Source of the DNA: Variovorax paradoxus
GTDB lineage: Bacteria > Pseudomonadota > Gammaproteobacteria > Burkholderiales > Burkholderiaceae_C
Direction of reading: 5' to 3'
Assembly: GCA_016806145.1 (NCBI GenBank)
Contig: CP063166.1
Location: 5,332,001-5,396,000, forward strand
Length of the DNA: 64,000 nucleotides
The notes beneath the pieces were generated by a model. It was not told the DNA's origin. It made no database searches and saw only the letters and a program-made list of their open reading frames with translations. The position numbers and the translations under genes were made by a program. Shown here in pieces: positions 1 to 8,264 of the stretch; positions within the stretch are counted from its first letter, which is position 1; the number at the start of each line of letters is the position of its first letter.

Positions 1-419
1 AGATCGAGCGCACGCTGCTCATCGGCGCCGACAAGGCGCGCGCGCTGTCGCGCCCGTTCGTGACGCGGCTGCGCCACGCGGTCGGCCTGCGCAACCTGGC
101 CGACGCCGGCGATGGCGCCAAGGCGCGCAAGGGCGGCAAGGGCGCGGGCAAGGCCGGCTTCAAGCAGTACCGCGAACGCGACGGGATGTTCTATTTCAAG
201 CTGCTCGATGCGACCGGCGAAACCCTGCTGCAGAGCCGAGCTTTCGCCTCGCCGCAGGAGGCCGGCCGTACCATCGCGGCGCTGCAGGAGCAGCGCGGCG
301 CGGCCTTGACGACTTATGCGGATCGGCTCGAGCCGATCGCCACGGATGAAGGATTGCGCGCCGCGAGCGAGGCGCTGGAGGCACTGTCGGAGGCCACCGC
401 CACCACCAAGGGCGGCTGA
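1..419 (+). CDS. trpS: Tryptophan--tRNA ligase, C-terminal part with DUF1508 extension (5' end outside window)
   Basis: The reading frame is open from base 3, so only the last 138 residues are seen. The stretch RPFVTRLRHAVGLR matches the end of the TrpRS catalytic body, where it charges tRNA-Trp in the cytoplasm. After a Lys/Gly-rich linker comes a DUF1508/YegP-like segment (FYFKLLDATGETL, then a SPQEAGRTIAAL helix), an extension I know from betaproteobacterial TrpRS. The role of the extension is unknown. A LuxR-type regulator follows 74 bases downstream on the same strand. Assignment rests on recognition of the tail only. Confidence 0.8.
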   Translation, partial: IERTLLIGADKARALSRPFVTRLRHAVGLRNLADAGDGAKARKGGKGAGKAGFKQYRERDGMFYFKLLDATGETLLQSRAFASPQEAGRTIAALQEQRGAALTTYADRLEPIATDEGLRAASEALEALSEATATTKGG

Positions 420-493
420 TCCGGCAACCGCCACCGGCCCATCCGCCGGTGGACGAGAAGAGAGAAGACGGTGCGATCACAAAGGAAGAAAAC

Positions 494-1093
494 ATGAGCA
501 TATATGTCATCGACGACCACCCCCTGATGCGCGACGCGATCGTGATGGTCCTGCGGCGCCTTCGTCCGGCCGAGAACATCGTCGAGCTCGAACGGCTCGA
601 CAAGCTCGCGAGTTCCGTCGCGCAGCGCGGAGCGCCCACGCTCTTCTGTCTGGACCTGAAGCTGCCCGACACCAACGGCGTCTCGGGCGTGATCGCGGTC
701 AAGCAGGTCTATCCCAATGTGCCGATCGCCGTCTATTCGGCCGCGCCCTCGGCCGACATGGAAGACGCCTGCATTGAAGCCGGTGCCGACACCTACATCG
801 AGAAGTCGGCCAGCTCGGCCGAGCTGGCGGCGGCCCTGCGCGGCCTGCTGATGGCCGGCTCGGAAGAAGCCGACGAGCCGCCGCTGGCGAGCAACAGCAA
901 GCTCTCGAAGCGCCAGACCCAGCTCATCGCCATGCTCGACAAGGGCATGAGCAACCGCGACATCGCCACCGACCTCGAGATCAGCGAACACACGGTGAAG
1001 GTGCACCTGTGGCGCCTGTTCCGCCGCCTGGGCGTGAAGAGCCGCACGCAGGCGCTGCATTACGCGCGCACGAACGGGTTGCTGTCGGGCTGA
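494..1093 (+). CDS. LuxR/NarL-family response regulator
   Basis: A 199-residue two-domain regulator. The receiver domain starts SIYVIDDHPLMRD (acidic pair) and has the phospho-acceptor Asp in FCLDLKLPD; the conserved Lys follows in YIEKSA. The C-terminal LuxR helix-turn-helix is LSKRQTQLIAMLDKGMSNRD followed by IATDLEISEHTVKVHLWRLF. The start at 494 is chosen over an upstream in-frame ATG because AAGGAAG lies just before it and the receiver begins there. The likely partner is the histidine kinase encoded convergently at 1161-2579. The regulated genes are not evident. Confidence 0.88.
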   Translation: MSIYVIDDHPLMRDAIVMVLRRLRPAENIVELERLDKLASSVAQRGAPTLFCLDLKLPDTNGVSGVIAVKQVYPNVPIAVYSAAPSADMEDACIEAGADTYIEKSASSAELAAALRGLLMAGSEEADEPPLASNSKLSKRQTQLIAMLDKGMSNRDIATDLEISEHTVKVHLWRLFRRLGVKSRTQALHYARTNGLLSG

Positions 1094-1117
1094 GGCCGGG
1101 CCGCAGCGTCGTGAAGG

Positions 1118-1142
1118 AGCCGCGCCATGTGCGCGGCTTTTT
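1118..1142 (+). terminator. Rho-independent terminator after the response regulator
   Basis: Perfect 8-bp stem AGCCGCGC / GCGCGGCT around a 5-base loop, followed by a run of five T. It lies 25 bases after the response-regulator stop, in the short space between two convergent genes. Confidence 0.85.
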
Positions 1143-1160
1143 CTTTGGGGGCGGAGCCTT

Positions 1161-2579
1161 TCAGCCCACCGCCGCGCTCACCCGCGCCTGCGCCACCGCC
1201 TCGTCCGCATCGTGCAGCGCCACGCGGAACACGCTGCCGCTGCCCAGCCGCGAGCGCACGCTGACCGGGTGGCCCAGCACGTGGGACAGGCGCGCGACGA
1301 TCGCCAGGCCGAGGCCGAAGCCGTCGGAGGTGCCGGCATGGTCGGCCACCTTGTAGAACTCGAGGAACACGTCGCGCAGGTGCTCGGGCGCGATGCCGAT
1401 GCCGGTGTCCCAGACCTCCACGCGCATGCCCTCGCGGGTGCGGCGCGAGGCCAGCAGCACGCCGCCCTCGGGCGTGTACTTGATCGCGTTGGCCAGCAGG
1501 TTGCCGATCATGCGGCGCACGCGGATCGGGTCGGTGAGGAAGCTGCCCTCGGTCACGTGGACGCGGAAATCGAGCCCCTTGCTCTCGGCCACGGGGCGGT
1601 ACTGCAGCTCGAGGTCCTGCAGCAGCTCGGCGATGTCCACGCGCTCGATGTGCAGCCGCACCTGGCCCGAGTCGATGCGCGCGAGGTCGAACATCGAGTC
1701 GAACAGCGCATTGACGGCATGGGTGGCGCGCACGATCTTCGGCGCCAGCTCGAGCACCAGCTCGGGCTCGTTGCGCAGCCAGTCGGCGTACAGCGACAGC
1801 GCCAGCACCGGCTGGCGCATGTCGTGCGCGGCGCTCGCGAGGAAGCGGTTCTTCATCGCCACGGCCGCCACCGCCGCCTGCCGCTGCTGGGTCAGCGACT
1901 TGATCAGGATGTGGTTGTGGAACAGCAGCTCCAGGCTGTTGCGCGCGGTCTCGTGGATGTGATGGCCGGCGCGCAGCAGCAGGTACCAGTGCAGCGTGGG
2001 CAGGATCGGCAGCAGGAAGCCGTACTGAAACTGCGGATGCTCGAGGTTGATGACCACCAGCCGCACCAGCACCGAACCGAGCACGGTGGCGAACAGCGTG
2101 TTGACGAAGCGCTTGAGCAGCGGCGGGTGCAGCGCCAGCCCGTTGAGCGGCGAGGTCGCGACGCCCGCGATCACCAGCCAGCTGATGAACTGGTTGACCT
2201 GCGGCACGCGCTCGAAGAACAGCAGCACCGACAGCCCCCAGACGAAGGCGCTGGCGGTCCAGACGAAGGCATAGCGGTCGGCGTACTGCTGCTGCGCCAG
2301 CGCGCTGCGCCCGACGTAGCGCACCGCGTACACGCGCGCGGCCCAGGCTCGGCAGGCCATCGAGATCAGGCCGGCGGTGAGCCAGGTCAGCACCTCCCAG
2401 CGCGGCAGCGCCGACCAGTTGAGCGCCGCCATGCCGACCATCAAGGTGCCCGACACGAGGTAGGAACCGCGCGCCGAGCGCATCAGGCTGCGGATCAGCT
2501 CGCCGCGCACCCAGGCCTCGGCCTCGTCGGCGGAGGCCGGCACGGGCGTGAGGCTGGTGATCGAGGCGGCGGTGGCCAT
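1161..2579 (-). CDS. Membrane sensor histidine kinase
   Basis: 472 residues. The N-terminal half has about six hydrophobic segments (residues ~40-200) and no obvious extracellular sensor domain. HisKA follows with the H-box AAHDMRQPVLALSLYADWL, then the ATPase domain with N-box NLLANAIKYT, G1 VWDTGIGIAP and G2 DGFGLGLAIVARL. It should autophosphorylate on the H-box His and pass phosphate to a response regulator, most simply the LuxR-type protein encoded convergently. The sequence between TM and HisKA (SLELLFHNHILIKSLTQQRQ) looks like a signalling coiled coil. The signal is unknown. Confidence 0.88.
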   Translation of the reverse strand: MATAASITSLTPVPASADEAEAWVRGELIRSLMRSARGSYLVSGTLMVGMAALNWSALPRWEVLTWLTAGLISMACRAWAARVYAVRYVGRSALAQQQYADRYAFVWTASAFVWGLSVLLFFERVPQVNQFISWLVIAGVATSPLNGLALHPPLLKRFVNTLFATVLGSVLVRLVVINLEHPQFQYGFLLPILPTLHWYLLLRAGHHIHETARNSLELLFHNHILIKSLTQQRQAAVAAVAMKNRFLASAAHDMRQPVLALSLYADWLRNEPELVLELAPKIVRATHAVNALFDSMFDLARIDSGQVRLHIERVDIAELLQDLELQYRPVAESKGLDFRVHVTEGSFLTDPIRVRRMIGNLLANAIKYTPEGGVLLASRRTREGMRVEVWDTGIGIAPEHLRDVFLEFYKVADHAGTSDGFGLGLAIVARLSHVLGHPVSVRSRLGSGSVFRVALHDADEAVAQARVSAAVG

Positions 2580-2776
2580 CAGGCAGCGCCTTTTCTGCGG
2601 TAGCGGGCCAAAACCATGGATGAGGGGTGCGGGTGGATCCGGCGGCCGGAACGGCGTTCCGGCCAGTCCGGCGATCTTACCGGGCCGCAGGCCGGTGTTT
2701 CACGCCGTAACAACCATCCGCGATGCCGCGGCCCTTGAGGCACGATGGCATCCCCTCGCTTTTCGGGCCTGCCGCC

Positions 2777-3169
2777 ATGCTTTCCCACGTGTTCCTCGGC
2801 GTGAGCGACTTCGAGCGCGCCTTCGGCTTCCATGCCGCCGTCATGAACGAGCTCGGCCATGCGCTGCGCTTTCGCGACGACAGCCGCCCCTGGGCCGGCT
2901 GGCAGCGCCCCGACGCGCCGCGCCCGCTGTTCCTGATCGGCGCGCCCTTCGACGGCGAGGCGCCGGCGGTGGGCAACGGCCAGATGGTCGCGCTGCTGGC
3001 GGCCGACCGCGCCACGGTCGATCGCGTCCATGCCGTGGCGCTGGCCCACGGCGGGCGCTGCGAAGGCCCGCCCGGGCTGCGCCCGCACTACCACGCCAAC
3101 TATTACGGCGCCTACTTCCGCGATCCCGACGGCAACAAGCTCTGCGTCTGCTGCCACGACCCTGCATAG
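2777..3169 (+). CDS. VOC (glyoxalase/bleomycin resistance) family protein
   Basis: 130 residues with a single vicinal-oxygen-chelate fold: N-terminal strand and helix SHVFLGVSDFERAFGFHAAV, and the C-terminal YGAYFRDPDGNKLCVCCHDPA, which carries the typical FRDPDGN motif. Start 2777 is chosen because the fold begins there; an upstream ATG (2723) would add unrelated residues. The family includes lyases, isomerases and dioxygenases; no substrate can be named. The gene converges with the MocR regulator, whose stop codon abuts this one. Confidence 0.8.
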   Translation: MLSHVFLGVSDFERAFGFHAAVMNELGHALRFRDDSRPWAGWQRPDAPRPLFLIGAPFDGEAPAVGNGQMVALLAADRATVDRVHAVALAHGGRCEGPPGLRPHYHANYYGAYFRDPDGNKLCVCCHDPA

Positions 3170-4606
3170 CTAGAAGGCCCGCTCCTGCACCGTCGCGTGC
3201 GGGTGCAGCGGATGCGTCAGCGTGTCCGCGATCAGCCGCAGCGCGTCGTCGCACTCCTCGCGCGACATCGGCCCGCCGAGGCAGATGCGCACCGCGTCGG
3301 GCGGATCGCCGTCAGTCGAGAACGCCGCGCTCGCAACCACGCCCACGTTGCGCGTGCGCAGGAAGGAGGCGAACTCGACCGGGCTCCAGCCCGGCGTGAG
3401 CGGCAGCCAGGCATGGAAGCCCTCGGGATGCGCCTGCAGCCCGTGGTCGCCGAGGTGGCGCGCGGCCAGCAGCTGGCGCGCGGCCGATTCGGCGCGCACC
3501 GCCTGCAGCATGGCGTCGGCCGTGCCGTCCTCGACCCACATCGTGGTCAGCGCATTGGTGACCGGCGAGGCCATCACCGTAGTGGCGCGCAGCGCGCCCG
3601 CGAGCCGCTGCGACTGGCGCGCGGTCGGGGCGCAGACGTAGGCGCTGCGCAGCCCCGCGCCGAAGCACTTCGAGAAGCCGGTGACGTAGTAGGTGAGCGC
3701 GGGCGCCAGCGTGGCGAGCGTGGGCGGCATCTGGCGCGGCAGCATGCCGTAGGCGTCGTCCTCGATGATCGGCACCGCGTAGCGCAGCGCCACGTCGGCC
3801 AGCGCCTCGCGCCGCGCGCGGCTCACGGTGCCGGTGGTGGGGTTGAGCAGGGTCGGGTTGCAGTACAGCGCCTTGGGCTTCAGGGTCTTGCAGGCGTGCT
3901 CGAAGGCATCGGCGATCGGGCCGTCGTCGTCGAGCTGCAGCGCATGCAGCTGCACGCCGAGCTGGGCCGCGATGGCCTTGATGCCCGGGTAGGTCAGCGA
4001 CTCCACGCACACCAGCTCGCCGGGCCGCGCGAGCTGCGAGATCAGCGCGGTCAGCACGCCGTGGATGCCGGGGCACACCAGGATGCGGTCGACGCCGGCC
4101 TCGGGCACGTGCGGGCGCAGCCACTGCATCGCGGCCTCGCGGTCGTGCACCGTGCCGCCGAAGTCCTGGTAGCGCAGCAGCTCGTAGAGGTCGGCCTGCG
4201 CGAAGGCCTGCGCGGCGCCTTCGTGCATGCGCGCCACCAGGTGCTCGTCGCGCGGCTCGGGCGGCATGTTCATCGTCATCTCGGCGCCGCTGCCGCCGCG
4301 CAGCCGCAGGCTCGGGCTGCCGGTGCGGATGAAGGTGCCGGTGCCCGCGCGCGAGTCGATCAACCCGCGCTTGCGCGCCTCGGCATAGCCGCGCGCCACG
4401 GTCGTGTAGTTGAGCTGCAGGTCCGCCGCCAGCTCGCGCAGCGTGGGCAGCCGGTCGCGCGCGCCGAGCCGGCCGGTGCGGATGTCGTCGGCGATCAGGT
4501 CGGCCAGCAGCAGGTAGGCCGGCTTGGCGCTGGCGCGCAGCTGCTTGCGCCAGTGCAGCGTGACCGGGGCGGCGGGGGCGATCGGGGCGGTGTCGGAGGC
4601 GGCCAC
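3170..4606 (-). CDS. MocR/PdxR-type regulator (GntR HTH fused to aminotransferase-like domain)
   Basis: About 478 residues. An N-terminal GntR winged helix (LPTLRELAADLQLNYTTVAR then GTGTFIRTG) is joined to a fold-type-I aminotransferase domain with a PLP-lysine motif (YVTGFSKCFGAGLR) and an IIEDDAYGML Asp motif. MocR proteins use PLP as an effector cofactor rather than as true transaminases. The GTG at 4606 is taken as start because longer in-frame starts would translate the TTGATTGCATC repeats of the intergenic region; this choice is uncertain. It is divergent from the Nit1C operon and probably controls it. Confidence 0.82.
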   Translation of the reverse strand: MAASDTAPIAPAAPVTLHWRKQLRASAKPAYLLLADLIADDIRTGRLGARDRLPTLRELAADLQLNYTTVARGYAEARKRGLIDSRAGTGTFIRTGSPSLRLRGGSGAEMTMNMPPEPRDEHLVARMHEGAAQAFAQADLYELLRYQDFGGTVHDREAAMQWLRPHVPEAGVDRILVCPGIHGVLTALISQLARPGELVCVESLTYPGIKAIAAQLGVQLHALQLDDDGPIADAFEHACKTLKPKALYCNPTLLNPTTGTVSRARREALADVALRYAVPIIEDDAYGMLPRQMPPTLATLAPALTYYVTGFSKCFGAGLRSAYVCAPTARQSQRLAGALRATTVMASPVTNALTTMWVEDGTADAMLQAVRAESAARQLLAARHLGDHGLQAHPEGFHAWLPLTPGWSPVEFASFLRTRNVGVVASAAFSTDGDPPDAVRICLGGPMSREECDDALRLIADTLTHPLHPHATVQERAF

Positions 4607-4870
4607 TTGATTGCATCCATTGATTGCATCGGGGGACCGATCAACCCGCAGGAAACGTGCCCGTCGCCAGCGGGTCCCGAGGGCCGGCGATGCCTCCAAC
4701 GGGTGCGATCAACCCCCTTGATCGGGTGCATTGATCGCACGCGGAACGCTTCGCCACGGTGCGGCGCGGCCTGCCGCGGGCCGCGCGCGACCCGCTCGCG
4801 GCACCCGCGCGGAAATTTTTTCGCGCCCGCATGCGGCACCGCTGCGCCTTGATCGCAACTTGATTGCATC
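4607..4870. promoter_or_regulatory. Repeated TTGATYGCA operator-like sites between mocR and the Nit1C operon
   Basis: Identical TTGATTGCATC copies lie at 4607-4617, 4620-4630 and 4860-4870. Close relatives (TTGATCGCA) lie at 4731-4739 and 4849-4857, with an inverted TGCGATCAA at 4704-4712 and further TTGATC/GATCAA cores at 4718 and 4639. They form one cluster touching the mocR start, one mid-region, and one about 95 bases before the first Nit1C gene. Tandem copies are 13 and 11 bp apart. Directly repeated sites are known for MocR regulators, so this is the probable MocR operator. The 357-base gap holds no gene. Confidence 0.65.
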
Positions 4871-4963
4871 ACCGGCTCCGCGCCCTGGCACATGGCGTGC
4901 GAAGAAGGAGGGGCGCAGACGCTGCTGCGTTCCTCTCCTTCATCCCTTTCACCGGAGTACCCC

Positions 4964-5446
4964 ATGCCCACCGTGACCCGTCCCCGCAACGAAAAAGGCG
5001 AGTTCCTCGTCGACTACGAAGAGAAGGTGTTCGAAGACGTGAAGGCCGAACCCGGCGAGAAGGCGCTCGTGACCTTCCACACCGTGGCCTTCGAAGGCTC
5101 GATCGGCTTCGTGAACCTGCTGCAGGCCACGCGCCTGCGCCGCAAGGGCTTCGAAACCTCGATCCTGCTCTACGGCCCCGGCGTCACGCTGGGCGTGCAG
5201 CGCGGCTTTCCGACCCTGGGCGACGAGGCCTTCCCGGGCCACCAGAACTTCAACAAGCAGATCGCGACCTTCATCGGCGAGGGCGGCAAGGTCTACGCCT
5301 GCCGCTTCGCGCTGCAGGCCCTCTACGGCCACGGCGAAGGCGCGCTGATCGAAGGCATCAAGCCGATCAACCCGCTCGACGTGCTCGACCTGATCCTGCT
5401 GCACCGCAAGGCCAACGCCTTCATCCTCGACACCTGGACGCTGTGA
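4964..5446 (+). CDS. MSMEG_0572/Sll0783-family protein (first gene of Nit1C cluster)
   Basis: 160 residues resembling the Sll0783/MSMEG_0572 nitrogen-starvation-response family that heads Nit1C clusters. Conserved-looking stretches are [20 protein letters not shown] and [20 protein letters not shown]. It is small and soluble with no known catalytic motif; its biochemical role is not established. Start 4964 has CGGAGT 5' of it. It is separated from the nitrilase gene by 143 bases containing a folded repeat, unlike the tight spacing of the rest of the operon. Confidence 0.8.
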   Translation: MPTVTRPRNEKGEFLVDYEEKVFEDVKAEPGEKALVTFHTVAFEGSIGFVNLLQATRLRRKGFETSILLYGPGVTLGVQRGFPTLGDEAFPGHQNFNKQIATFIGEGGKVYACRFALQALYGHGEGALIEGIKPINPLDVLDLILLHRKANAFILDTWTL

Positions 5447-5486
5447 TGCCCACCCCCGTTGCTTGCTCACTTCGTGTAGCCGCCTC

Positions 5487-5538
5487 CCCCCTCGAGGGGG
5501 CAACACCAGCGGCCCGGCAAAGCCGGTTCCGCGGTGTT
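5487..5538. repeat. REP-like folded extragenic element between Nit1C genes 1 and 2
   Basis: Two adjacent palindromic structures. CCCCC-TCGA-GGGGG occupies 5487-5500. A larger hairpin (5502-5538) has outer arms AACACC/GGTGTT, then GCGG/CCGC, and an inner CCGGC-AAA-GCCGG stem. The composition and the flanking text look like a dispersed Comamonadaceae intergenic repeat rather than a simple terminator, as there is no T-run. It could attenuate transcription or stabilise the upstream mRNA. Confidence 0.6.
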
Positions 5539-5589
5539 TCCCGAACGGGCCTCGCTGCGCTCGCCGCGGCATCGCGCTGAGGTGCGGCG

Positions 5590-6669
5590 ATGGGGACCTC
5601 CAATTCTTCCCGCATCGTCCGCGCCGCGGCGATCCAGATCGCGCCGGACTTCGACCGTCCCGATGGCACGCTCGATCGGGTGTGCAGCGCGATCGACGAG
5701 GCCGCTTCGAAGGGCGCGCAGCTCGCGGTCTTCCCCGAGACCTTCGTGCCCTACTACCCCTACTTCAGCTTCGTGCTGCCGCCGGTGCTGCAGGGCGCGC
5801 CGCACCTGCGGCTGGCCGAGCGCGCGGTGGTCGTGCCCGGTCCGGTCACGCAGGCCGTGGCCGAGCGGGCACGCGCACGCGGCGTGGTGGTGGTGCTCGG
5901 CGTCAACGAGCGCGACCACGGCAGCCTCTACAACACGCAGCTGGTGTTCGATGCCGACGGCACGCTCGTGCTCAAGCGCCGCAAGATCACGCCGACCTAT
6001 CACGAGCGCATGGTCTGGGGCCAGGGCGACGGCGCCGGGCTCAAGGTGGTCGACACCGCCATCGGCCGCGTCGGCGCGCTGGCCTGCTGGGAGCACTACA
6101 ACCCGCTGGCGCGCTACAGCCTGATGGCGCAGCACGAGGAGATCCACTGCGCGCAGTTCCCGGGCTCGCTGGTGGGCCCGATCTTCGCCGAGCAGATGGA
6201 GGTCACGATCCGCCACCACGCGCTCGAGTCGGGCTGCTTCGTGGTCAACGCCACCGGCTGGCTCAGCGACGAGCAGATCCGCAGCGTCACGCCTGACCCC
6301 GACCTGCAGAAGGCGCTGCGCGGCGGCTGCCACACGGCCATCGTCTCGCCCGAGGGCCGGCATCTCGCGCCGCCGCTCACCGAGGGCGAAGGCATGGTGA
6401 TCGCCGACCTCGACATGGCGCTGATCGCCAAACGCAAGCGAATGATGGATTCGGTCGGCCACTACGCGCGCCCCGAGCTGCTCTCGCTCGCCATCGACGA
6501 CCGACCCGCGGCCACCACCGTGCCGATGCACACCCTTTCTTCCCACCCACGGAGCCCCGACCATGACGACGACCGCCGCCCTCGCACCGAATCCCGCACC
6601 GAATTCCGCGCCGGTGGACAGCCGCCAGCTGATGACGGAGCTCCAGTCCTTCGGGTTGCGGCTGGCTGA
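5590..6669 (+). CDS. Nit6803-like nitrilase of the Nit1C cluster
   Basis: 359 residues of the carbon-nitrogen hydrolase fold. The catalytic triad is visible as E50 (VFPETF), K132 ([11 protein letters not shown]) and C166 (ACWEHYNPL), so it should hydrolyse a nitrile to acid plus ammonia. Nit1C clusters have been linked to cyanide assimilation; the natural substrate here is unproven. GAGGTG lies 5 bases before the start. The last ~35 residues (from ~325) are encoded within the start of the next gene and are Arg/Pro/Asp-rich, unlike a folded domain, so the reading frame may run past the family's usual end. Confidence 0.88.
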   Translation: MGTSNSSRIVRAAAIQIAPDFDRPDGTLDRVCSAIDEAASKGAQLAVFPETFVPYYPYFSFVLPPVLQGAPHLRLAERAVVVPGPVTQAVAERARARGVVVVLGVNERDHGSLYNTQLVFDADGTLVLKRRKITPTYHERMVWGQGDGAGLKVVDTAIGRVGALACWEHYNPLARYSLMAQHEEIHCAQFPGSLVGPIFAEQMEVTIRHHALESGCFVVNATGWLSDEQIRSVTPDPDLQKALRGGCHTAIVSPEGRHLAPPLTEGEGMVIADLDMALIAKRKRMMDSVGHYARPELLSLAIDDRPAATTVPMHTLSSHPRSPDHDDDRRPRTESRTEFRAGGQPPADDGAPVLRVAAG

Positions 6670-7702
6670 CCCCGGCGCGGGTGCCGCCAGCCGCCGCGGC
6701 GGCGCCGGCCCCTCGGACCACAAGGCCGTGCTGGTCGACGGCCACACGATCATGGTGCCGGTCCACACCGCGAGCGCCTGGCATTCGCCGTTCACGGCCG
6801 AGGCGCCGAACGCGCAGGGCGTGAGCCGCGTGATGCGCGGCAGCATCCCGATCGCGAACATCGCCTTTCCGCGCCAGCCGCGCTTCTACGGAATGCAGAC
6901 CTTCGACGGCGTGCCCTACTCGCACATCGCCACGCTGCACGGCAGCGACGTGCTCGCCACCACCGTGCTGCAGACCTGCATCCGCTACGAGAGCCGGCGC
7001 AAGAGCTGCAAGTTCTGCGCGATCGGCCAGTCGCTCGCGGCCGGCCGCACCGTGGCGCACAAGACGCCGCAGCAGCTCGCCGAGGTGGCGCGCGCGGCCG
7101 TGCTGCTCGACGGCGTGAAGCACATGGTGCTGACCACCGGCACGCCCAACGCCACCGACCGCGGCGCGGCGGTGCTGTGCGAGAGCGCCTTCGCGATCAA
7201 GGCCGCGGTCGACATCCCGATCCAGGGCCAGTGCGAGCCGCCCGACGACGACCGCTGGTTCCAGCGCATGAAGGCCGCGGGCATCGACACGCTGGGCATG
7301 CACCTGGAGGTGGTCACGCCCGAGGTGCGCGAACGCATCATGCCGGGCAAGGCCAGCGTGCCGGTGTCGCGCTACATGAGCGCCTTCGAGGCCGCGGTGG
7401 CGGTGTTCGGCCGCGGCCAGGTCAGCACCTACATCCTCGCGGGCCTCGGCGATTCGCGCGAGGCCATCCTCTCGATCTGCGACGAGCTGCTCGCGCGCGG
7501 CGTCTACCCCTTCGTCGTGCCCTTCGTGCCGATCAGCGGCACGCCGCTCGAGGACCATCCCGCGCCCACGCCCGAGTTCATGAAGTCGCTGCTCGAGCCG
7601 CTGGGCCGGCGCGTCGCGGCCGCCGGGCTGCGCTCGGCCGACATCAAGGCGGGCTGCGGCAAGTGCGGCGCCTGCTCGTCCCTGTCCGTCTACGAGGCCT
7701 GA
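6563..7702 (+). CDS. MSMEG_0568-family radical SAM protein
   Basis: 379 residues. The Nit1C radical SAM family is indicated by order in the cluster and by [20 protein letters not shown]. The cluster-binding cysteines are C139, C149 and C152 ([14 protein letters not shown]), that is CX9CX2C rather than canonical CX3CX2C. A C-terminal CGKCGAC may bind an additional Fe-S centre or metal. A TIM-barrel-like middle follows ([20 protein letters not shown]). The start overlaps the nitrilase 3' end by 107 bases. The reaction is not known. Confidence 0.82.
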   Translation: MTTTAALAPNPAPNSAPVDSRQLMTELQSFGLRLADPGAGAASRRGGAGPSDHKAVLVDGHTIMVPVHTASAWHSPFTAEAPNAQGVSRVMRGSIPIANIAFPRQPRFYGMQTFDGVPYSHIATLHGSDVLATTVLQTCIRYESRRKSCKFCAIGQSLAAGRTVAHKTPQQLAEVARAAVLLDGVKHMVLTTGTPNATDRGAAVLCESAFAIKAAVDIPIQGQCEPPDDDRWFQRMKAAGIDTLGMHLEVVTPEVRERIMPGKASVPVSRYMSAFEAAVAVFGRGQVSTYILAGLGDSREAILSICDELLARGVYPFVVPFVPISGTPLEDHPAPTPEFMKSLLEPLGRRVAAAGLRSADIKAGCGKCGACSSLSVYEA

Positions 7703-7703
7703 G

Positions 7704-8264
7704 ATGAAGACCGCCGAAGCCTGGAGCGAGCTGCCGCTGGCCTACGCGCCGGTCGAATACCTCGTGCGCGAGGCCGCCCAGCAATGGGAACGCGACGAGG
7801 CGATGGCGCTGCGCCGCGCGGTGTTCTGCATCGAGCAGGGCATCTTCGCGCGCGACGACCGCGACGCGATCGACGACCACGCGCTGCTGCTGGTGGCGAT
7901 GTCGTGCAACGCCGGCATGCCCGAGCAGGTGGTGGGCACGGTGCGCATCCACCGCGGCGCGGCAGCGGGCGAATGGTGGGGCTCGCGGCTCGCGGTGCAC
8001 CCGGCCTTCCGCAGCCAGGGCCACCTGGGCGCCACGCTGATCCGGCTCGCGGTGTCGCGCGCCCATGCGCTGGGCTGCACGCTGTTCCTCGCGCAGGTGC
8101 AGCTGCAGAACGAGCCGCTGTTCGGCAAGCTCGGCTGGACCACGCTCGGCCAGTGCGAGGTGCAGGGCCGGGCGCACGCGCGCATGCGCGCCGACCTCGG
8201 CGTCTATCCGCCCTGCCACGATCCGGTCAGCGGCTTCGTCACGCGCGCGAGGGTGGCGCGATGA
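7704..8264 (+). CDS. MSMEG_0567-type GNAT N-acetyltransferase
   Basis: 186 residues with the GNAT fold: N-terminal ALRRAVFCIEQGIFARDDRD and the acetyl-CoA loop LAVHPAFRSQGHLGATLIRLA (Q/RxxGxG/A type). The stop of the radical SAM gene lies one base upstream, and its own stop overlaps the next start as ATGA, so translation is coupled. The acetyl acceptor is unknown; membership of Nit1C is by gene order. Confidence 0.82.
   Translation: MKTAEAWSELPLAYAPVEYLVREAAQQWERDEAMALRRAVFCIEQGIFARDDRDAIDDHALLLVAMSCNAGMPEQVVGTVRIHRGAAAGEWWGSRLAVHPAFRSQGHLGATLIRLAVSRAHALGCTLFLAQVQLQNEPLFGKLGWTTLGQCEVQGRAHARMRADLGVYPPCHDPVSGFVTRARVAR

Noticed and set aside
1212..2603. Long plus-strand frame opposite the histidine kinase
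   Set aside because: Rich in Ala, Arg, His and Gln with no motif, typical of antisense frames in GC-rich DNA.
4607..4699. Longer MocR start at 4699
   Set aside because: It would translate the operator-like repeats (as DAINGCNQ) and an arginine-rich stretch unlike MocR N-termini.
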